Assembly: GCA_963932465.1 (NCBI GenBank)
Contig: OZ010794.1
Span: 447,966,502-448,030,501 of the forward strand
Length of the DNA: 64,000 nucleotides
Source: Maratus speciosus
Taxonomy: Eukaryota; Arthropoda; Arachnida; Araneae; Salticidae
Reading direction: 5' to 3'
The notes below the pieces were generated by a model, which searched no databases, was not told where the DNA came from, and saw nothing but the letters and a program-made list of their open reading frames with translations. This document shows, in pieces, positions 57,505 through 64,000 of this stretch. Positions within the stretch are counted from its first letter, which is position 1, and each line of letters opens with the position of its first letter. The position numbers were made by a program, and so were the translations under genes.

Positions 57505-57637
57505 TGTCATAAAAGAATGTTTGGCGATTTATCACCTGTTGCAGTCCAACGGAAAAACGCCTTGAAATTTAATGTATTAATTTATAAATAAATTCTAAAA
57601 ACATTAAAATATTGTACTGTCATCGAAAACATACCTT

Positions 57638-57668
<31 letters not shown>

Positions 57669-59107
57669 AAGCCTGTCAGGAGGTGAGTTAAAGGTCAATT
57701 ACAAAATTCCATCTTTACATACAAAAACTAAGTTGATTTAACCCTTTGTCTCCCAAAATTATGAATTCAAGAAAATTTCATCTTCTGAAGTATTTTTCGT
57801 TAATCTTTGAAAATACATTTGAAAATTTACACAATCATTTAAGAGGGTCTCAGGACTCTTAAAATTGGAAAAAATTGCCATTTTCAACATTTAATATCTT
57901 AAAATGTGTACGATTTTAAAACACAATTTTTATTGAGATGAAAGATATAAGTATGTTCTTTCATTTCATGTGTTTATAAAATTGCAAGATACAGAATTAG
58001 TATCAGTATTGACAGGCAAATTGTCAGACATTTGTCGAGCAGAAAATTGGTATAACAGTTTACGCACAGGATTGTAAAATACATTTTGCAACGAGAATTA
58101 AATTTTTTGTGTTTAATTATACTTCAGATTGTAGTAATTCACCTGAACCTAATTAAATTTGAATTTAAAGCATTTTTATTTTTTTAATGCAATGTTGTAT
58201 TTAGATAATACAAAAATTTTAAAACTTCAACAGTATAAATCACCTAAAAATATTTTTTTGAACAATAGAAAAGAACTTTTAGTTTCAGTTTATACAGACT
58301 AACATGAAATACATGTTTTGAAAATTTCTTGAAAAAATATTCAGAAGTTTTTGAGATATCCTGCGCATTATGCCCAAAAACGTCATTTGGAGAAAAATGA
58401 CTTGGAAGTTTCGGAAACGCCGTTTCAGCTAATGAGCGCGTATAATTCTAAAAGCCATAACTTCTGTTCTAATGGCAATTTCAAGGAAAGAATTATATCG
58501 AAATGTTCTGAATAGGTAGGCGTTTAATATCTAAAAAAATTAAAATTTCGAAAATTTTGAAGCTTTAAGAGTTTTGAGTTCTATTTAATAAATTTTAGAA
58601 GGATCTTTCCAATTAAAATTAACTAATTAAATTTGTATTTAAAGGGATTTTGTGCAATGTTTAGAACTTCACTCAATTTTTTTAATTTAAACTATTTTTT
58701 TAGTATTTTATTGAATTAGGAAATGTACAAATATAATGCTCTTACAATAGAAATATGGGAATAATTCCGAACTGAAACTTTTCACCCGCAATCTTTCAAC
58801 GTCATGAAAGCTGAAGAGATGCAAATAAAAAATAAATAATTCCTTTTAAAAATATTTTTGTTTTGTTCAGCGAATAATGCTTTTGGGATAAGCTAAAGTA
58901 AAGTAGCTATGACTCATTTTATAATGTATTACTATTAATCCAAATATTACATGATTTTTATAACAATTTATTTTAATGGTATTTTAAAGTACCGTCGGTG
59001 CATAAAGTTTAAAGAAAAGAGTGTAGAAATACGAAATGAAAGGAGAAACATTTATCTAATGTTTTTATGTTATTGCTTTAAAAAAAAAAAAAAAATGTGT
59101 TTTTGTA
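57505..59107. other. No gene seen; one piggyBac-like end
   Basis: A poly-T run spans about 57637-57668. TTAACCCTTTGTCTCCC near 57738 looks like a piggyBac-type end but no partner end was found downstream. The rest is AT-rich and unassigned. Confidence 0.4.
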
Positions 59108-59110
59108 CAC

Positions 59111-59142
<32 letters not shown>

Positions 59143-59832
59143 CAGATGTTTCTTAAATTACGAACGTTTATTATAATCACGAACGAAGATATTCGATATC
59201 CGATGCCACGTCACTCAATATTCCGAAAAGTGTTCCTTTATCTCTAAAAATCTCAGAAAAAAATTTATTTTTGAAATTTAAAGAAAAGTTTATAAAACTA
59301 ATTTTTTATTAGCTGCCCGTAATTTTCCGAAACATTTACGAGTAGCTTTTACAATACATTACTCAGTTCTCTGTACCCGGAAAATCGGTGTTTCGGATGC
59401 TATGAGACTTCAACTAACTATTTTCAGCTGCGTAACTGAAATTGTGAATGCAATTGTAATAGAAAAATATTAATTTTAATGTTAATGCTATTAATGTTAC
59501 ATGTTTTGCAGTTTAACGTTTGATGAACAGACAAAATATTTACTCGAGACCTCATATATCATCCGAAAAACAGGTTTTCTGGGAAGAGAAAACTGATTAA
59601 TGAACTGTCAAATCTACTCGGAAACGTTTTCGAAAACTACGGGCAGCTATTAAAAATGTATTTTTATTAAATCTTCTTTAAATTTCAAAGATAGATTATT
59701 TTGTGGCTTGTCTAAAGATAACGAAACGCTTTTCGGAATCTTGGGTGATTCAGAAGAGCTTATTGTATATTTTCTTTCGTGATTCTAGCAATTTTTCATA
59801 AATTAAGAAACATGTGTTTTTTTTTTACAGTG
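59108..59832. mobile_element. Near-palindromic MITE (TA target), 725 bp
   Basis: Starts CACTGTAAAAAAA and ends TTTTTTACAGTG, with TA on both sides (59106-59107, 59833-59834). Arms of about 285 bp pair imperfectly, with blocks ATGTTTCTTAA, TTCCGAAAAG, TTGAAATTTAAAGAA, AGCTGCCCGTA and CGGATG in mirrored order. The left end poly-A has expanded. Non-coding. Confidence 0.85.
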
Positions 59833-59876
59833 TAGTGTATATTTTTAAGATATAAAAAGGCAAAACTAGTCATTTT

Positions 59877-61300
59877 TAGGTGCGTTTGTAATTATATAAA
59901 TACGTAGCACCTATAGTTGTCGTTCGGTCCGTCTGTCCGCATATAACAGAGCAAAAACTACCCAACCGAATGGTCTGAAGTTTTAAATATATAATTGTTG
60001 CAAAATTTTGTTGAGTCATTTCAAATTTTATGAAAATCGGACGTATAGTTCAATGACAGGGACAGTCAAAAGTTTTCCGTTACATGACGGCCAATGGGAA
60101 AAAAATATTGCAAGTGCATTTTAATGATGTTACAGCCTTCCGAATGGTCTGAAATTTTAAATATATCATAGTTGCAAAATTTTGTTGAGTCATTTCAAAT
60201 TTTATGAAAATAGGACGTATAGTTTAATGACAGGGACAGTCAAAAGTTTTCCGTTGCATGACGGCCAATGGGAAAAAAAATATTGCAAGTGCATTTTAAT
60301 GATGTTACAGCCTTCCGAATGGTCTGAAATTTTAAATATATAATAGTTGCAAAATTTTGTTGAGTCATTTCAAATTTTATGAAAATAGGACGTATAGTTT
60401 AATGACAGGGACAGTCAAATTTTTCCGTTCCATGACGGCCAATGGGAAAAAAAAATATTGCAAGTGCATTTTAATGATGTTACAGCCTTCCGCATGGTCT
60501 GAAATTTTAAATATATAATAGTTGCAAAATTTTGTTGAGTCATTTCAAATTTTATGAAAATAGGACGTATAGTTTAATGACAGGGACAGTCAAAAGTTTT
60601 ACGTTCCATGACGGCCAATGGGAAAAAAAAAATATTGCAAGTGCATTTTAATGATGTTACAGTCTTCCGAATGGTCTGAAATTTTAAATATATAATAGTT
60701 GCAAAATTTTGTTGAGTCATTTCAAATTTTATGAAAATAGGACGTATAGTTTAATGACAGGGACAGTCAAAAGTTTTCCGTTCCATGACGGCCAATGGGA
60801 AAAAAATATTGCAAGTGCATTTTAATGATGTTACAGCCTTCCGAATGGTCTGAAATTTTAAATATATAATAGTTGCAAAATTTTGTTGAGTCATTTCAAA
60901 TTTTATGAAAATCGGATGTATAGTTCTATTGCAGGGACAGTCAAAAGTTTTCCGTTCCATGACGGCCAATGGGGAAAAAAAAATATTGCAGGTGCATTTT
61001 AATGATGTTACAGCCTCCCGAATGGTCTGAAATTTTAAATATATAATAGTTGCAAAATTTTGTTGAGTCATTTCAAATTTTATGAAAATAGGACGTATAG
61101 TTTAATGACAGGGACAGTCAAAAGTTTTCCGTTCCATGACGGTCAATGGGAAAAAAATTATTGCAAGTGCATTTTAATGATGTTACAGCCTTTCGAACAG
61201 CATGAAATTGATATGCACTTATGAAGTGCACTAAAATATACATTCAGTACAATATGCGGTGCAAAAAATATTTATAAAACTAGTTATAGTACGAATGCAC
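59877..61300 (+). mobile_element. Possible Helentron/Helitron-like element C with 175-bp array
   Basis: Begins near TAGGTGCGTTTG, which pairs with GTAGCACCTA at 59903. CGGTCCGTCTGTCCGC (59926) is a GTCY-type head. After the array, TGCACTT atg AAGTGCA forms a 7-bp hairpin at 61213-61229 followed by CTAA. AATGCACCTC near 61291 is the inverse of the start. Boundary choice between CTAA (61234) and 61300 is unsettled. Confidence 0.45.
59955..61195 (+). repeat. ~175-bp tandem array, seven units
   Basis: GATGTTACAG starts at 60126, 60301, 60476, 60653, 60827, 61003 and 61179, spacing 174-177 bp. Units carry TGGTCTGAAATTTTAAATAT, GTTGAGTCATTTCAAATTTT, ATGACAGGGACAGTCAAA and ATGACGGCCAATGGG. Identity is very high except A-run length. 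The 106-codon minus frame at 60751-61071 repeats itself with the unit and is an artefact. Confidence 0.95.
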
Positions 61301-61910
61301 CTCATTTGCCACGTTTGACGAGCAATTTCCAACATGTTTTTTTTTTTTTTTTTTTTTTTTTTTTCACTTTTCGACTAGTCCGTTTAAATTATGCGGGTAA
61401 ATATGGTATTTTGTTTTGTAAGCTTTACAGACCCACATAAAGAACGTGTAATGTCCCACTAAATGAATCGCTTACTCTCTGTGGGAACCGGGAAAAATCA
61501 ATGTGCGCGAGTGACATGCGCATTCCATAAACGGCCAGGAGATGCATTGAATTGCGTGGGTGTAATTTTGAGATTATTGTATTTTTCTGTTTCAGAATTC
61601 ATGAATGTATCGAATAGACAAAAGGTCAGTAATATGTGAATAAGTGAATAGAATTATGCTAATGGAATGGGGAATCGGTAAATTTATTCTGTTTATTTCA
61701 CTCGAATTGTTGCGAAATTCCTCTGAATTTTATCTCAGTGGACAGCATTAATATTTTTTTTATATTTCTCTTTTACAATGGAAGATATTATTTATTTTTA
61801 TTTGCAGTTTATATCAAAATAGCGTGCAAAAAACGATTTAGCTGAATAATGGGAAATCGATTATTTTGGTATTTTCTTTCGTTATCCCCTTTTGCTAATA
61901 ATTTACTAAA
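61301..61910. other. No gene seen
   Basis: Poly-T run at 61337-61364; otherwise unassigned. Confidence 0.4.
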
Positions 61911-61974
61911 TTAAATGATATTCAAGGCTGGAGTATCACAGTTGACGTTTATTCCAACAGAGCGAAAACTGTCC

Positions 61975-62047
61975 TGACCAGGAATCGAACCAGGATACTT
62001 GGCGTGCCGTGCCAATGCCTTACCTGTTAGGCTATCCGGACGATACC
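61975..62047 (-). tRNA. tRNA-like sequence or tRNA pseudogene, minus
   Basis: On the minus strand: acceptor GTCCGGA / TCAGGAC (one mismatch), D arm GCC...GGC with GG in the loop, anticodon stem TTGGC/GCCAA with loop ACGGCAC (positions 34-36 GGC), and TTCGATT T loop with a T-T mismatch in the stem. B box GGTTCGATTCC is perfect. Base 33 is C instead of T, unusual for a working tRNA. Most likely a tRNA-derived part of the mobile element. Confidence 0.55.
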
Positions 62048-62377
62048 TGGCTGACATAATTCACACTTGTTTGTTGGACTTGGCTGCTAACTGCAGCGCT
62101 AGTTTCATTCATCCGAGCTATAACTATAGCATTTACATGATGAAAGTGTGTTTTAACACGGAAACTCCTGTATACCATGTAATTAGGTCATAATGAAGGG
62201 AACAAATATTTTTTTTTCCAACTGGATTAAATCATATTCAAGGCTGGAGTAGCACAGTTGACGTTTATTTCAACAGAGCGAAAAAGTAGCTATAGTTATA
62301 GCTCGGATGAATGAAACTAGCGCTGCAGTTAGCAGCTAAGTCCAACAAACAAGAGTGAATTATGTCAGCCAGGTATC

Positions 62378-62449
62378 ATTCGGATAGCCTAACAGGTAAG
62401 GCATTGGCATGGCACGCCAAATATCCTGGTTCGATTCCTGGTCTGGACA
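62378..62449 (+). tRNA. tRNA-like sequence or tRNA pseudogene, plus
   Basis: Inverted partner of 61975-62047. B box GGTTCGATTCC intact, anticodon loop ATGGCAC with T33 present and GGC at 34-36. The acceptor is weaker (ATTCGGA / TCTGGAC), so folding is poorer. Probably Pol III-promoted SINE-like sequence, not a translation tRNA. Confidence 0.5.
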
Positions 62450-62548
62450 TTTTTCGCTCTGTTGGAATAAACGTCAACTGTGCTACTCCAACCTTGAATA
62501 TGATTTAATCCAGTTGGAAAAAAATATTCGTTCCCTTCATTATGATTA

Positions 62549-63647
62549 AATTAAATGGTAATTTTCGTTATTATTAATACTAGTTAATCAAACCCGGATT
62601 CTCGGGTCATAGGAGTATAATAGGTGGAAACCATTGTTTTTTAATTGGAAACTTTGATTGTTTTTTTTTTTTTGTTTTTTTTTCATGCAATATATTTTCT
62701 AGATTGCCCACTAACACCAAAAAAGCATTTTTATATGAAAAATTCAATTATTCAGTCAAGTAAAGTTTTGAAATTTATCAAAAGCGATATTTTCGTATTA
62801 GTCCAAGAGTTTGTTATTTGCCGCAGCCTTTTTGATTCTGATCGTTTGGTGATTTAAGTACGTAGTTCAATTATATGTACGTTAAATTTGTGTTTTATTT
62901 ACATTATTTTATTTATTTATTTACACAGAAAGTTTGAATATTTTTATGTAATATTAATCCTAAGAAAATGCTAAAATCTTTACATTGTTTTAATGGTAAG
63001 CTGAATAATCATTTGTAATCGAGCTCCACGCGATAAATTTAAAATATTTCATGCTTGAATATTATTCTTAAAACCGTAGACAATCAGTAAACTGAGATGC
63101 AGTTTGCGAACAAATTTCATTTGAAAGTTTTTTTTTCTTGTTTGGCGGTCTAAATATTTAAATTCTTCGATTACATATACTGTTACTTTGTGACTGGTGG
63201 AGTTACTTTGTGACACCTGGCCTAGTTTGTGTATTTCATGTTGGTGCTTCAGGAAATGGTCGTTAGGTGATGTGGCACACCGTACTATGAGATGGCAATG
63301 CTGTTTGCTTTTCTACCACACCAGATGGAGCGGAAGATTCAAAATACGAAAACAATGAAAGGAAAATTAATATGATTTTGCATGCATTAGCATCCAACTG
63401 TTTTTGACACTAAATTAGTAAACTACATTAGATGGTTATTTTCGTTATCGTTTAACAAAATATGGTGTTATGACATGTTATGCATAGTTTAATGATGAAA
63501 AGAAAATAATGATTAAATTTAATCTAGGTACTTTTCCGTTATATTAACAACATGCCAAAATGTATCCCAATGCTGGTTTGCCACTGGTTATTCTTTTTAT
63601 ATTCTATATGCAACTTATATATATATATATATATATATAATTATATA

Positions 63648-63686
<39 letters not shown>

Positions 63687-63814
63687 TATATTCCTCTTGA
63701 AAATGTCGGCGAAATGTATGTAAAAGTTTTTTATTTTGAGAAAGTGGTGCCAGATATTAGAATGATGCCAGAATTAAAAAGTAGTCGCTAGTGGCAGCTC
63801 TGCTAATGCACCAT
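62549..63814. other. No gene seen; AT microsatellites
   Basis: TA repeats at 63617-63639 and 63651-63682. Open frames at 62645 and 63552 lie in low-complexity sequence and are not protein-like. Confidence 0.45.
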
Positions 63815-64000
63815 TTATTAGCCCCCGGTACGGTATGCTATTTCTTTCTCCCAGCTTATTTTGTGTAGTCTCCAAAAAATAACGTTACCTTACAGAAGCC
63901 AGCCGTAAAAAAAGCAGTATGATTAAATACTCTATAGCAATTTTTTTAATTTCTAAGCATCGCACATTTTTAATTTTTATACCGTCGTATTCGGGGGAAA
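63815..64000 (+). repeat. Dispersed repeat D, copy 4, cut by window end
   Basis: CCGGTACGGTATGCTATTTC through ACCGTCGTATTCG matches 51765-51950. Confidence 0.8.

Larger units (their letters stand above)
61926..62548. mobile_element. Palindromic element carrying two tRNA-like sequences
   Basis: Arms 61926-62130 and 62294-62505 are inverted copies; each holds TTCAAGGcTGGAGTA, GTTGACGTTTATT, a tRNA-like sequence and CTAACTGCAGCGCTAGTTTC. The right half is also bounded by 95-bp inverted ends (62190-62285 and 62452-62548) beginning TCATAATGAAGGGAAC. So a unit of about 360 bp with long TIRs encloses one tRNA-like sequence, and a truncated inverted second unit adjoins it. Confidence 0.75.

Noticed and set aside
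57738..57756. TTAACCCTTTGTCTCCC, a piggyBac-like left end
   Set aside because: No right end with TTAA found within the next 2 kb.
60751..61071. 106-codon minus-strand open frame
   Set aside because: It is two copies of one translated 175-bp unit; no protein features.

Overview
The window is AT-rich, intron-less-looking eukaryotic DNA built almost entirely of transposons, their non-autonomous derivatives, foldback elements and tandem arrays. I found no host protein-coding gene, rRNA, CRISPR or bacterial-type operon. The only recognisable protein remains are four transposase relics: a nearly complete Tc1-type gene (21.7-22.7 kb), two mariner fragments (30.6 and 53.9 kb) and a decayed hAT-like gene (33.8-34.6 kb). 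This mix (Tc1/mariner, piggyBac-like MITEs, Helentron-like elements with central tandem repeats, a tRNA-headed SINE) fits an arthropod genome, possibly a spider or other chelicerate. That placement is inference from repeat style, not from a gene.

Layout. 0.5-1.8 kb is a decayed ~260-bp tandem array. 2.2-3.3 kb is an old relative of the large foldback at 54 kb. 4.1-8.85 kb is a long unit present three times; copy 2 is split by a Helentron-like element (5987-7211), and a ~470-bp palindrome sits between copies 2 and 3. 9.1-12.2 kb holds three MITE-like elements. 12.9-14.7 kb is a ~325-bp array whose every unit carries an inverted repeat. 15.9-19.9 kb is a 450-bp array of nine units, most of them identical, whose unit contains the end of the transposon lying intact just beyond it (19897-20799). 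21.45-22.98 kb is the Tc1 element. 23.1-24.3 kb is a dispersed repeat split by a tRNA-headed SINE. 25.4-26.8 kb carries short tandem repeats and a GATA microsatellite.

28.5-35.5 kb contains a second Helentron-like element, a piggyBac-like MITE, a mariner relic, a GGGGAGAC-ended element and an hAT-like element. 36-48 kb is an old repeat family of several hundred bases per unit, interrupted by hairpin MITEs, a second copy of the 11-kb MITE and a second GGGGAGAC element. 48.7-53.1 kb is a nest of Helentron-like copies. 54.0-57.5 kb is a 3.5-kb foldback with arms of about 1.3 kb. 59.1-61.3 kb has a near-palindromic MITE and a 175-bp array. 61.9-62.55 kb is a palindrome carrying two tRNA-like sequences. 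The window ends inside another dispersed repeat.

No genes act together here. The informative part is nesting: several insertions can be dated relative to each other because an uninterrupted paralogous copy of the target lies in the same window (HINE-A into copy 2 of the 4-9 kb unit, the palindrome at 7.7 kb, the TTA-flanked element at 19.9 kb, the SINE at 23.8 kb). All coordinates and comparisons were made by eye; percentages of identity were not computed.
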